In this document: positions 9,496-19,985 of the stretch, one piece after another
How positions within the stretch are numbered: position 1 is the stretch's first letter
Layout: each line of letters starts with the position of its first letter
NCBI GenBank assembly: GCA_015680685.1
Contig: MNCI01008624.1
Location: forward strand, 1-22,624
Direction of reading: 5' to 3'
DNA: 22,624 bases
Origin: Gnetum montanum
Lineage: Eukaryota > Streptophyta > Gnetopsida > Gnetales > Gnetaceae
Notes under the pieces: model-generated
What the model was told of the DNA's origin: nothing
The model's database searches: none
The model's input: the letters and a program-made list of their open reading frames with translations, nothing else
Translations under genes and position numbers: made by a program

Positions 9496-9500
9496 AAGAA

Positions 9501-9915
9501 AATTTAAGGGTTGGAGGTGTTGCAAGAAGGGGGAGGGGAGTGGGTACCTTAGCATATATAGTCCAATTAGAACTTTACAACTCAACATTGCCCACCAGAA
9601 TTGAATCTATAAATTGAGCTTTCAAATCAAGATTTTTTACCCCTAGGTTATAAGTTCATTTGGAGAAAACAACATGATGATATAGGGTATAATAAATTTA
9701 AATTCTAATTTTAAATTTTGGAATTGCACATGTAGATATATAGAAGTCCTTTAAAAACTTAGGTTCCCACTATGTGAGTAACTACAAATGAAATAAACTT
9801 ATTAAAAAAATCACATGAGGAATTAAGACTCTATATATAATTAAAAACAAATATATTACATTTGTACTATATGTTTGAAAGATTAGAAGAAACAATTTTT
9901 AAGATTGTCATTTAT
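9501..9915. other. AT-rich DNA before element 2
   Basis: No gene recognised. A purine-rich run (AAGAAGGGGGAGGGGAG, 9524-9540) is the only compositional feature. It may still contain the 3' end of the LINE. Confidence 0.4.
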
Positions 9916-9920
9916 CCTAT
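9916..9920 (+). repeat. Target-site duplication, left copy (element 2)
   Basis: CCTAT directly before the 5' LTR; the right copy at 19981-19985 is CTTAT, one transition apart. Five bases is the normal size for gypsy integrases. Confidence 0.75.
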
Positions 9921-9944
9921 TAATGAATCTTGTTTTGACTAGCT

Positions 9945-10040
9945 TTGATATCGGGTATCCAATATTGAAGCCTCAACATTGAATACCCAATGTCAGAGCC
10001 TAGGATGCGATCTCAAATATCCAATATCATGGGATATATG
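9945..10040 (+). repeat. Decayed ATATC-type repeats in U3 of element 2
   Basis: Contains GATATCGGGTATCC, ATATCCAATATC and related words at close spacing. Comparison with the 3' LTR (19130-19225) shows the copies drifting mostly by transitions. They resemble the better kept GATATC array in the element 3 LTR. Confidence 0.6.
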
Positions 10041-10046
10041 CTAGCC

Positions 10047-10054
10047 TATAAATA
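10047..10054 (+). promoter_or_regulatory. TATA box, element 2 5' LTR
   Basis: TATAAATA within CCTATAAATATAGTGC. This would have driven the genomic RNA of element 2. Confidence 0.75.
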
Positions 10055-10253
10055 TAGTGCTTGGGCTCACAATTTTTAGTTAGTTTTTAATCAGTTTTTC
10101 ATAGTTTTTGTCATAGCTTAGCGAAGCTCTTACAATTTATTTTCTCCGGAGTTAGAATATTTTCTAAGTGTTTGCAGTAGGATTCTAAGTGTGTATGGAA
10201 CTTTTCTCAAACACTAATATGCCTAAGCATAGTAGGCATAGCAGTATGATGGG

Positions 10254-10259
10254 AATAAA
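10254..10259 (+). terminator. Polyadenylation signal copy, element 2 5' LTR
   Basis: AATAAA about 200 bp after the TATA box, followed by ATCCTTGCAGCA as in the element 1 LTR. Confidence 0.6.
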
Positions 10260-10800
10260 GACAAGCCCTTTTGATCATCCTTGCAGCACTGAGAATAGGT
10301 TATATTTCTTTAATGCATTCATTATTCAAGCACTTTACTTTAATGCATTTTCATTGAGCAATTAATTTTCAGTTGTTAACGAACACAAGCATGACCACTT
10401 CAAGCATTTGTGTAGAACTTCGTAACTTAGAAACACTTAACGTTTGGTAACCCAACAGTTCTATGTGCATTCAAGATGTGTCCAAGAGAGTACTTGTGTT
10501 AGGCTAGCTAGGGAATAGGCTCACTAGATATGAAATTCCTCTATCTTTCATTCTTATTGTAGGAGATTAAATTCATAAAACATAAAATGATAAAAATCAT
10601 GTACCTCAATTACACTTAAATCATATCTTTAAGCTTCACAAGTGTAGTTGGGAAGACAATGAACATTTTCAATACCCATTTCACTTCCTAGAGGAATTAG
10701 TGCACTGAAGAACTATGGGTCCATAAAATTCGACTAGATCATCTGTGAACATCTTAATGATTCATATGGTTGGACATATGGGTACCTCACCGCTCATCAT

Positions 10801-10820
10801 CAAAGTTATTGCAAGGGACT
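10801..10820 (+). promoter_or_regulatory. Decayed primer-binding site, tRNA-Asp type
   Basis: CAAAGTTATTGCAAGGGA follows the 5' LTR. It matches 9-10 of 18 positions of the complement of the plant tRNA-Asp 3' end used by many OTA elements, and most mismatches are G-to-A or C-to-T. The position, one or two bases after the LTR, fits. The assignment is an inference from a damaged site. Confidence 0.55.
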
Positions 10821-10960
10821 TTTTAGTTATTTCATGTGCTATCTAGGATTTAGTGGAAATCATTCAAAATCATTGAAATGAACCTTAGAGTCATATCATA
10901 CTTTACAATTACTACAAAAAAATTTAAAAAGCACACTGCATTTTTATCCTCTAACTAAAA

Positions 10961-12763
10961 ATGTCTTCTTCTCACAGAAGTGATTCTCTGTTCAAGTTTG
11001 ATGAAGTACATCAGCTAGTGCCTCAATAATATTGAGTGGTATATGCTCATCCTAATGAGTATGTACCTAATTTCACCATCATCTTACATTAGGATCAATA
11101 GCTACAGTGGTATGACCTGGAGGGTAACATTGTGTTGCCACCAAATCAATTCATTCCTGCAATGCTCCAACAAATGCTTATTCATCTAGGTCTCCAGGAA
11201 TGTCATGTTGAGTATGTTATGCAAGACACTAATGCCAGGGATTATCATCCCATTGAGGCACAATGTCTATGAGATCAATAGCTAGAACAACATTATGATT
11301 TTTTGAAGGGAAAAGGATTCAATGATTCCCCATTCTTGATGTACTAAGAAAATAGTGTAAAACCCTTCTCTAGAGGTGTTCCATTCAATGAAATTCCTCT
11401 CTTTAACTTTAGTGAAGGATGTCAAAACTAAAACCTTCAATCCATAATTCACAATCCTGGTTTCAGTAAGAATGGATCCAATGAAAAAGAAGGGATCCAA
11501 AGAGGCAAGTCAAGCCAGGGATATGTACAAGAAACAAAATCGTGATCATGGTCATCATCACTGAAGAGGTGGTAGCAAGCACCATGATGATGCTCATCCT
11601 CCTTCCTCTTCACCTTCATGATAATAATCTTCTTCTTCTAGCTCAAATCACAACCATAGGGAATGTGACCATGATAAAGGTGACTGATGGGACCGGAATT
11701 ATTGAAGGGACCATCGAGCAAGATAAGATCAAAGGCATGGACATTCAAGAGAGGCACATCTTCATGAATGAAGGGGTAGTAGAGGACATCATAAGCACTA
11801 TAATTATGGCCTTGTCGAGCCTTTTCTTACTACCTTATGTATGCTTAATATCACAAAGGTAATATGAATTCCAATAAGTCATGTAAAGGATAGTTAGATC
11901 AAAAGGCTAGACATAAATAACATTCCTCAGTTTGAAGGGGGATATAACTCAGATCTACAAAATCATCTCCAAGCTTTTCAAGATGCATGTCCCTTGCAAA
12001 ATATATAAAATGAGTGGCAAAAGCTTAAGTTATTTTCTCAGACACTCATTAAAGAAGCAGAGAACTAATACCAGTTCTTAGAACTAGAATCTATCATATG
12101 ATGAAGTACCATGTTGGAATTTTTCAATGATAAATATCAAATGTACTCTAGAGTGTCCAACTTAAGAAGGTAGATCCAAGGATGGAAATAAGAAACACAT
12201 GAACCCTTGGATGCTGCCATTGGCCGATACGATGTCCTAGCCATGGTTATTCTCAACTAGACCAACTTTGTCACATTGTAGATAGGCTTCAATCTAAAAT
12301 AAGAAGAACCCTTGGTGTCTATGCCCAAGGGCAACTATCAGAGTTAAGCACCCACTAGATCCAAAGATTAATTGAGTAGGTAGCTAAAGAGGAAGGTGAA
12401 GTAAGAAAAAGAGAAAGTGTAGAAGAGTACAACCATGATCCCTCCATTCATAAGAGGGAGGTTTGATTCTATGATAACTAGGAAGAATTAGCACTTCATG
12501 AGGTGATGAATAGGAAAACCTCACCACTTCAAAAATTTCAATCTAAAATTACGTCCAAGGTTGATCAGTTATGGGACTCTATGGTTAGCAAATTTCAAGC
12601 TATCCTAAAAATTACTAAAGAGTCCAAAGAACAAGGTAGTGATCATGAGTGCAGGAGGTGTAAGGAAGCTAAATGTGCTTATCAACGAGGTAAGGGCAAG
12701 ATTTCTACAATAGAAGAATTTGTGGGAAGTGAATTAGATGATGATGGTGGGTGTGACATTTAA
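10961..12763 (+). pseudogene. gag: Element 2 gag, broken
   Basis: Gag forms the virus-like particle and packages element RNA. The likely start is ATG at 10961 (MSSSHRSDSLFKFDEVHQLV), 160 bp after the primer site. The same or shifted frames continue through WYDLEGNIVLPPNQFIPAML and a His/Ser/Asp-rich stretch near 11545-11640. A capsid-like section reads FFNDKYQMYSRVSNLRR and EPLDAAIGRYDVLAMVI (about 12120-12250). The last open piece (12503-12763) is charged and has CRRCKEAKC, a cysteine cluster but not a CCHC knuckle. At least ten stops (many TAG) and several shifts break it. Identity as gag rests mainly on position between primer site and protease. Confidence 0.7.
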
Positions 12764-13463
12764 TAATATGAACATCCTAGCAGATGTTTTCCCATAGTGT
12801 CACACTTACAAGAGTCTGGGGTGTACGCTTTGAATCCATGACTAGCACAAAGGCAAACACCTAGAAGATTACCTTATCCTTAAGGCAATTCTACTAGCAA
12901 TAATAGTATTATCCAAGTGGAACTCCACTGCAACCATATGAGTAGTATCAACAATGGTAGCAATCATAGTCATGGGTACTAGCACCACTAGGTAGCAACA
13001 CCCTTACAGACAACTAGATCCCTATGGGTACTAGGTTCAATAGCCCTTGTCTCCATATGACTCTTCTAGTCATATTTCTACTTTCCAATCTCACTACCAT
13101 CCTCCTAATGCTTATCAAACTCATTCTTCACATGCAAGAATGGATACCATCTATTACCCTTATCCTCCTTTTGTCCCTGCACATCTTGCTTCTCCCTCCA
13201 CGTAGCTACCACCTACTCCACCTATGCAAGGTGAACTACTAGCTCAACTGCAATAACACAATGCTACTAGGGCTATTAATCTACAATTGGTTCATCAACT
13301 AAGTGGGCTAGATACTTGATCAAAGAAAAGATCTTTCTTTCAATCCCATAGTCTACATAAACCCTCAAATACACCTATGATTGACAACCCTACTCCTTTA
13401 TCTTCCTCTATATCAAATTCCTTTGAGTCCCCTTCAAACTAAACACTACCCAAGATCCATACT
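12764..13463 (+). pseudogene. Element 2 gag-to-protease linker, Pro/Gln/Tyr/Ser-rich
   Basis: The frame that reads RQTPRRLPYP near 12850 and, after shifts, HPYRQLDPYG, SHYHPPNAYQTHSSH and YYPYPPFVPAHLASPST (about 13000-13200) is low-complexity and rich in P, Y, Q, H and S. It then enters GELLAQLQ and LQLVHQLSGLDT. Such disordered linkers between nucleocapsid and protease occur in plant gypsy elements. The open frame at 13024-13242 in another register is a shadow of it. Confidence 0.55.
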
Positions 13464-13910
13464 ATGATGCTTACTCATGCCATATCTAATTGGATCTATG
13501 CTAGAAACCTTTCTAGGAAATTAGCCAATCCTAGAAGCCCTCTTATTTATTTGCAAATTACTAGGAATGAACCATGCAAAGCTCTTCTCAACTCAAGTTT
13601 AGGTATCAATCTAATTTCTCATGAGATGTATACAACATGGAACCTACCTCCTCTCAAGAAGAGCAATATCAGACTAGAGTTGGTAGACTAGTCCATCATT
13701 ATTCCATTAGGGCTAGTAGAAGACATTATGACCACTATCTGTGGAAGGTCTTATCCTACTAATTTCCTAGTGATCAAGGTAGATAACTGCAAAGGGGACT
13801 TCCCAATCATCATGGAAAGGGCATCGCTAAGCAACATTGATGTAAGAATGGGCATTAGAGCTCTTTCCCTGGAAATATCTAAAGAAAATGCATTTGGGAA
13901 GATTTAGAAG
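13464..13910 (+). pseudogene. pol: Element 2 protease, broken
   Basis: An aspartic protease that would cut Gag-Pol. The piece at 13464-13691 leads into the active-site region CKALLNSSLGINLISHEMY, where the expected catalytic Asp is Asn (AAC at 13590-13592) and the following small residues are changed. After a TAG at 13690, the frame continues as IIPLGLVEDIM, NFLVIKVDN, GDFPIIM, giving the flap and C-terminal hydrophobic strands (about 13700-13880). The frame then fails near 13905. The retroviral-type protease fold is inferred from position and the ALL(D)S...NLIS pattern. Confidence 0.65.
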
Positions 13911-15330
13911 AAGTGAGTTCCATGCATTGTGTACAATGATATAGGGTGAAATTGTGCACAAAAAATCTAGGAAGTAAAATAAGCATCAATCTCTACATTC
14001 AAGTAGTGTGCACTAAAAGCAAAAATTCAAAGGTGTCTATATGCAATAGCCAAAAAACATGAGGGCACCTAGTGGTTGACCATTGATTTTGAAAGCAACA
14101 CACTTTGCATGAAATCGATTAAGAGCCTAACATGCACATGTGTTGTAGGCATGGATAAATTAGAGCAAGTTCATAACCAACTCTTTGATGATGCAAATGA
14201 GGATACCTGTTGGGAAGAGTTGGAAATTCCTAAAAATTTCAACCAAGAGCCCCTTGAACTAAAAACTCTACTAGCTAGAATGAAATATGTGTTCTTAAAA
14301 AATGGAAAGCCAATCATAATCAATGTGAATCTTGCTCCAACGTAGAAAAATATGTTATTGAATGTAGTTAAAAATGGTTAGTAGCTTTTTCTTGGTCTTA
14401 TCCTAAACTCACAGGAATTGATCCTAGGATATGCCAACATCGCATCTACATTAATTTGGCCATGAAGCCAAAGAGGTAGCCACAGAGGTGATTAAACCCC
14501 AAACTAAAGTAGATCATCAAAGAGGAAATCAAAAAAATCCTCAAGGTGGGGTTCATTTATCCCATTGCAAATAGTGAATGGGTTAGTCCACTCATGATTA
14601 TGCTAAAGAAAGGAAGCAAGTGGTGGGTCTACATTGATTTTTGGCTACTAAATATGGCAACATATAAGGACCATTTTCCATTGTCATTTGTTGATCAAGT
14701 GTTAGACACAATATCTATGCATTACTACTATAGTTTTCTAGATGGTTATAGTGGCTATAACCATATTCAAATTGCACCAGAGGACTAGGCCAAGACAACA
14801 TTCATGAGTCCCTAGGGGATTTTTGCCTATTGTAAGATGTCATTTGATCTATGTAATGCCCCTACTATATTCTAATGCCTAGTTTTAAGCATTTTTCAAT
14901 AACAAATTAGTAGTGGTGTGGAAGTCTTCATGGATGACTTCTGCACCTATGGAGCTACCTACATTTGAGAAAGCCCTAGACTACCTTGAACAAGTACTAA
15001 AACAATGTGTTGAGAAAAACTTTAGGCTCAACTAGCAAAAGAGCCATCTGATGTTCCAAGAAGGCATTGTGTTGGGGCATAGAATATCATAAGTAAGAAT
15101 TGAGGTAGACCTTTAGAAAATAAGGATCATCCAAGAATTACCTACTAGCCACAAACTGTCAAAGATGCTCGGTGATTCCTTGGACACACTAGCTACTATC
15201 GATGATTCATAGAGAATTTCTCTAAGATTGCAAAACCATTGGTGGAGCTAACAAAGAAAGATGCTCCATTCATCTAGACCACGAAATATGAAAAAGCATT
15301 CCAATATCTGAAGGAGACACTTGTAGAAAC
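13911..15330 (+). pseudogene. pol: Element 2 pol: connector and reverse transcriptase, broken
   Basis: The connector is open at 14076-14345 (ending FLKNGKPIIINVNLAPT) and matches element 1 from about 1070. RT follows: WVSPLMIM, YIDFWLLN, YKDHFPLSFVDQVLDT and YYSFLDGYSGYNHIQIAPED at 14546-14788, then TAG. The catalytic box at 14930-14938 keeps MDD, unlike element 1. The usual Arg residues in the WRVC and DFRLLN boxes have become Trp (TGG), as expected from CGG decay. Thumb motif [10 protein letters not shown] is near 15190. Stops (TAG, TAA) and shifts at about 14790, 14875 and 14960 inactivate it. Confidence 0.9.
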
Positions 15331-15735
15331 TCCAATCCTATAAGCACTCAACTGGTCTAGACCATTTCATGTCATGACGAATGCATCAAATTATGCCTTA
15401 GGAGCTGTGCTTATGTAGATGGATGACAAGAAACATTCATACTACATCCACTACACTAGCTAAAGAATTATTGATGCACAACTAAACTACACCACCACAG
15501 AAAAAGAATTAATGGTAGTGGTGTTTGCTCTAAAAAAGTTCAAGCATTATGTGCTTGGATACAAGGTGTTTATGCACATGGACCATAGTGCCATACACTT
15601 ATTGATGAACAAGCCAACAATGAGCCCTATGACATATAGTGGCTAGTGATCTTACAGGAATTTGATCTTATGATGGTAGATTGAAAGGGTACTGAGAATG
15701 TGGTTGTTGACCACTTGTCTTGGTTACAATGGGAC
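15331..15735 (+). pseudogene. pol: Element 2 pol: RNase H domain, broken
   Basis: Reads RPFHVMTNASNYALGAVL, where the first catalytic Asp is Asn (15380-15382), then AQLNYTTTEKELMVVVFAL, VLGYKVFMHMDHSAIHLLMN and, after a shift, EFDLMMVD, TEN, VVVDHLSWLQ. Here the MDHSA and VDHLS acidic residues are kept, the opposite of element 1, while the first Asp is lost. TGA at 15682-15684 replaces the Arg codon (CGT) seen in element 1. Confidence 0.87.
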
Positions 15736-17180
15736 AATAAAGAGAAGGAGAACCCACTATCTGATATGTTTCCTGATAAACTCCTCTTTGCCAAAGCTAT
15801 AATTGAACAATTTCCAAATGAACTTAAATGGTATGATGGCATTCTCACCTATCTTCTTACTTAGGAGATGTCATAAGGGTTGGACCACCATAAGAAACAA
15901 CAATTTCTTTTCTAGGTGAAATGCTTCATGGAGATCAATGGACACCTCTATAGGTGTGTGTCGATGGCCTAGTTCAATGGTATGTCCTTGATGCTGATCA
16001 ACTGCACATTCTCTAGGATGCTCATGAAGTTCAATGTGGGGGCCACTATGTTGGGAGATGCATAGCCATTAAAATCTTGATGATAGGGTACTATTGGCCA
16101 ACAATCTTCAAGGAGACTCACCAATATGTTTGCTCTTGTGAATGATGCCAATGGGATGGTAGAATGACCACTCGAATGGAGGGACCTCAAAAATAGATTC
16201 AACCATTGGAACCCTTCAACATCTAAGTCATTGATTTCTTGAATCTCATCACACCCATGTCAAATGGAAAGGCATACGTCATAGTCACTTTTGACTATTG
16301 TACGAAATGGGCAGAAGTAGTAGTCGTCATCGATTATACATCCTCTACTGCTACTCGATTTGTACAACAAAATGTTGTAAATAGGTTTGATGTGCCACAT
16401 GCATTAATTTTTAATAATGGAACTCATTTTATAGGCACTACTTTTCAGAAGCTCATGCAATTCTTAGGGGTTAAGCATAAACTCTTCACACCTTACCACC
16501 CCCAAGCCAATGGTCAAGTTGAGGTTACCAATAGGGAAATCATAAAGATTCTAACGAGAACCATTAGCAAATATATAAAAGACTGAAGCATGAAACTCAA
16601 TGATGCCCTTTATGCCTATTGCTCAACATGGAAACTTCCTATAGGCTACTCTCCCTATGAGCTTGTGTATGGAAAATTACCAACACTTCCTATTCAATCT
16701 AAGCTCCATACACTTTCAATAACTTGTGACCTCAACCTTGACCTGAGTCTAGCACAAAAAGAGCAATGAATAAATCTCAACTTGCTAGACAAAAATTAAT
16801 TAGTAGTCCTATCATCTAATAAGCTACACAAAGCATTCAAAAAAAAGTGCCATGACCTTAGAATTAGAAAAGTCAAACTTCAACCAGGAGATAAGGTTTT
16901 CTAGTGTTGGAACCCCACACATATACCTCAACAAACTAAGTTCTAGACATTGTGAAAAGGATCTTACATCATTTACAAAACTTTTCCTTCTAGGGCCATG
17001 ATGATCTATAAACCTAAGAGCCCAGAAAAGGAATATATGGTTAACATACAACAAGTCAAACCTTTCCACAAGCATAAGCCAGCTAATACAACAAATGCCT
17101 CATCAAAAGAAAAACCACACTCAATATTTCAGATCTTCTCCTTTCAACTTAGTCATGGGGGATATGGCTATCCATGCTAA
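15736..17180 (+). pseudogene. pol: Element 2 pol: integrase, broken
   Basis: After a linker, the zinc finger reads DAHEVQCGGHYVGR and CSCE-CQ with a TGA between the last cysteines (about 16018-16150). The core is open at 16239-16586: ITPMSNGKAYVIVTFDY, a second acidic position changed to Asn (FNNGTHF; AAT at 16413-16415), YHPQANGQVEVTNREI with the Glu kept. The segment after 16590 (YSPYELVYGKLPTLPIQ) is read through stops. The C-terminal GPF/Y-like part (GSYIIYKTFP) leads to the open piece 16998-17180, ending SFQLSHGGYGYPC and TAA, like element 1. Confidence 0.9.
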
Positions 17181-17194
17181 CCACATAAGTAGCT

Positions 17195-17345
17195 CGTTAG
17201 TTTTTCATATATTTTTTTACATGTTTTTGTTTTACAACTTTGTGTTTTACACATTCTTTATTTTACACTTTTTGTTTTCTACAGTATTAATTTTTCAAAG
17301 TTTTTGTTTTACAACATTATTCATACATTTTCTTTTTTCTTGAAT
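17195..17345 (+). repeat. T-rich tract with TTTTTGTTTTACA repeats
   Basis: TTTTTGTTTTACA and variants recur about five times, starting just after pol, at the same place as the tract in element 1. Confidence 0.75.
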
Positions 17346-19088
17346 ATTTTACAATTTTTCATATATTTTTCTTTATTGGGATGTGATTTTCTTATCTTGT
17401 TTTAATAATAAGCATTTTATTTCTAATTGGGTACAGTGTGATTTAATTGATGTGGCTACAAAATTCAAAGTTAGAATCTAGACACCAATAATCAAAAATT
17501 TTGTTATGTATAATTAGGACATGATTTCTTGTTTATGCAATAGGTAGTGAGTTCACAACATCCACCCATCCACAAAATCTATGGTTTTCCTTGTTCTGGA
17601 AATGTGTAGTCCCTTTTTCATTAATAAAACTTTAACAAATTTGTGACTTTGGTAGTTTCTAGATTTGGAAATGTTTCAAAGGTTTGAATAGGATGTGACT
17701 TTAAGGAAATTCATTATTCTTTGTGCCTTTTTGTTTTCCTAGGTGCATGTGTGTTTTCATGGATTTCTTACTATTTTGTGTTAATCAATAAAAGGAAGTT
17801 AAATAAGTCTTTGCATGGTGTGGCTATCATCATGAAAAAAACAATGAAATTTAAAGCAAACCCCTTAGACACAATAAATGGGCTACAAGCACTGGTTATG
17901 AGACTAGAAAGACATGTTACCCATGCCTAAAGGTCTTCCCTAACTAAGGCCCTTCCTCACTTCCTACTTCTCTTTTCTTCTCTAATAAGGAATGGTGGTT
18001 GTTCTGTGGGAGCACTCTTGTGTCACAGGGGGATGGACTAGCCTTAGAATGATGATGTGATGTCACTGAACGTGGTTGGTTTTGGTTTATACTAATGATG
18101 GATTTTATTATGTCATTTAATGAAAAAATTTACAAGGGACTTCATGTAACCTTAATTAGGAACTTCATTCCACTCTCTCTCATCCATCTATGCTTTCCAT
18201 GTCTCACCTCACAACCTGCTTCATGTTCTTCTTCGATGTCCTAGTTTGATGTGTCAAAATTCTTAGGTAGTTTCTTTCAAGTTTTAGTACTTAACCTTCT
18301 GTAACCATTAATCATCCATGAAACCCATGAACCCCTTAGTTTGAAGTTATGCAAGGGCACAAAAAGGCCTATTCCTACTTTGAGAAGGACCCACTTGCAT
18401 ATCTTTTGGTTGGGTTAGTTAAGTTCTTTATCCTTAAACATTCTTACAATCAAATCCTTTTGCGTTCCTCATCAATGACATCTAGTTGTGCACATCTTCA
18501 CAACCTTTTTTAATGCAATTTTCTTCTTTATTATTATGAACTCTTAAACCCTCTTCAAACATTTCATCCTGTTTGAACTTTTCAAATTTCATGGACCGCT
18601 TATCTATTTTACCCTATTTGTCAATCTTCTCGATAACACTCCTAAAGGAATTAATCTACCACAATCACAACCTAAAAAGTGTAACCATTGATGATATAAT
18701 GTAATTAATAGCTATGTGTTACACATTGCATACTAATTCATGATTCTGTTGTGATTGCAATGGGAAGCATGGACTGGAAGTGAGACTATATTCACCAAGT
18801 ATGATGTAGTAATATCACACGATGAGGACCGTTCATGATCATTAGATCTTCTCTCTCACTCTTCAACTACCAAGAGGCAATGGATGTCGATTTTATCCAA
18901 GGTGTTCACTTCTCTTATCATGAACACCCAATTTTGTAAAAGATTGTAAATCCATATACTTCAGCACTCAAAAGTTTGTTTGTTCCATTTGAGTCAATTT
19001 GTATGTCAGTCAATAATCCCATACCTTTTCAATATTTGGTAAGGAACTTGTTCCTCCGCTTCTTCACTCGAGGACAATTTTTCATTCA

Positions 19089-19100
19089 ATCATGGGGGTA
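19089..19100 (+). promoter_or_regulatory. Polypurine tract, element 2
   Basis: ATCATGGGGGTA directly before the 3' LTR start TGATGAATCA; same core as in the other two elements. Confidence 0.75.
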
Positions 19101-19226
19101 TGATGAATCATGTTTTAATTGGCTCCAATATTAGGTACCCAATACTAAAGCCTCAACATTGAATAGCCGATGTCAAAGCCCAGGACATGATGTCAAATAT
19201 CCAATATTGCAAGGTATATGTCAACC

Positions 19227-19234
19227 TATAAATA
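19227..19234 (+). promoter_or_regulatory. TATA box, element 2 3' LTR
   Basis: TATAAATA in the same context as in the 5' LTR. Confidence 0.7.
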
Positions 19235-19424
19235 TAGTACCTAGACTCACAGTTTTTAGTTAATTTTTAATTAATTTTTCATAGTTTTTATCATAGCTTA
19301 CAGAAGCTCTTGCAGTTTATTTTCTCTAGAGTTAGAATATTTTTTGAGTGTCCGTAGTAGGAGTCTGACTATGTACAAAACTTTATTCAAACACTAATGT
19401 ACCTAAGCACAATAGTGTGATGAG

Positions 19425-19430
19425 AATAAA
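19425..19430 (+). terminator. Polyadenylation signal, element 2 3' LTR
   Basis: AATAAA in GAGAATAAAGACAAGCCC, followed by ATCCTTGCAGCA; the copy that would have ended element 2 transcripts. Confidence 0.65.
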
Positions 19431-19980
19431 GACAAGCCCTTTTGATCATCCTTGCAGCACTAAGAATAGATTAATATTTCTTCAATGCATTCATTATTCA
19501 ATAACTTTACTTTAATGCATTTACATTAAGCAATTAATTTCCAATTATTAACAAACACAAGCATGATCACTTTGAGCATTTTTGTAGCACATGGTAACCC
19601 AAAAATGCTTAACATTTGGTAACCTAGTAGTGCTATATGCACTTAGGATGTTTCAAGGAGAGTGGGATGTGTACTTGTGTTAGGATAGCTAGGCAATAGG
19701 CTCACTAGATATTAAATTCTTCTATCTTTCATTCTTGTTGTAGGGAATTAAGTTTATAAAATATAAAATGATAAAAATCATGTAACTCAATTACACTTAA
19801 ACCATATCTTTAAGTTTCACAAGTGTAGTTGGAAAGACAACAAACGTTCTCAATGCCCATTTCACTTCCTAGAGGAATTAGTGCACTAGAGAACTATAGG
19901 TCCATGGAATTCAATTGGATCATGCATGAACGTCTTAGTGATTCATATGGTTGGGCATACGGGTATGTCACTGCTTGTCA

Positions 19981-19985
19981 CTTAT
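19981..19985 (+). repeat. Target-site duplication, right copy (element 2)
   Basis: CTTAT, one transition from CCTAT at 9916-9920. Confidence 0.75.

Larger units (their letters stand above)
7880..9500 (+). mobile_element. Heavily decayed non-LTR retrotransposon (LINE)
   Basis: Three separated blocks in the correct order identify a LINE ORF2: an apurinic-type endonuclease with the FNARIG motif, a lysine-rich linker, and an RT with palm motifs. Total span and spacing fit one ORF2. Both ends are lost to view: no poly(A) tail or target duplication is visible, and the C-terminus after about 9500 is not readable. The KKGYSLSPTLF form of RT motif B is closer to QGCPLSP-type LINEs than to plant L1 (QGDPLSP), a weak pointer to a non-L1 clade. 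Confidence 0.75.
9921..10799 (+). repeat. 5' LTR of element 2 (879 bp)
   Basis: Starts TAATGAATCT, aligned with TGATGAATCA of the 3' LTR, so the first G has mutated to A. It ends CCGCTCATCA. U3 (to about 10045) holds decayed GATATC-type repeats. TATA, AATAAA and R/U5 blocks match the 3' LTR along the full length. Confidence 0.92.
17181..19100 (+). other. Element 2 post-pol region
   Basis: About 1.9 kb, alignable in patches to elements 1 and 3: T-rich tract first, then CATCCACAAAATCTATGG near 17570, TCTTTGCATGGTGTGG near 17810, CTAACTAAGGCCCTT at 17940-17954, and a GAAGGACCCACTTGCAT block near 18380. The frame at about 17800-18260 shows decayed similarity to the accessory ORF candidate (HGVAIIMKK, TKALPHFLLL, then YKGLHVTL in another frame). 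No intact gene. Confidence 0.7.
9921..19980 (+). mobile_element. Element 2: complete but decayed Ty3/gypsy (OTA-type) retrotransposon
   Basis: A 10,060-bp element with both LTRs, tRNA-Asp-like primer site, gag, protease, RT, RNase H, integrase, 1.9-kb post-pol region and priming motif, flanked by a near-perfect 5-bp duplication. The two LTRs differ at about 26 of 168 aligned bases at their 3' ends (by eye), almost all transitions, so the insertion is old. Every coding domain carries stops or frame shifts, and it cannot move itself. It inserted into the AT-rich DNA after the LINE. Confidence 0.93.
19101..19980 (+). repeat. 3' LTR of element 2 (880 bp)
   Basis: Starts TGATGAATCA and ends CTTGTCA (CTCATCA in the 5' copy). 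Aligns to 9921-10799 throughout with about 85% identity in the part I counted; most differences are transitions, plus small indels. Confidence 0.93.

Noticed and set aside
11542-11862. 106-codon + frame with Met/Ile-rich sequence
   Set aside because: Out-of-register reading of the His/Asp/Ser-rich gag segment; the composition is that of a shadow frame.
14076-14345. Separate small gene upstream of RT
   Set aside because: It is the pol connector; element 1 has the same sequence joined to its RT.
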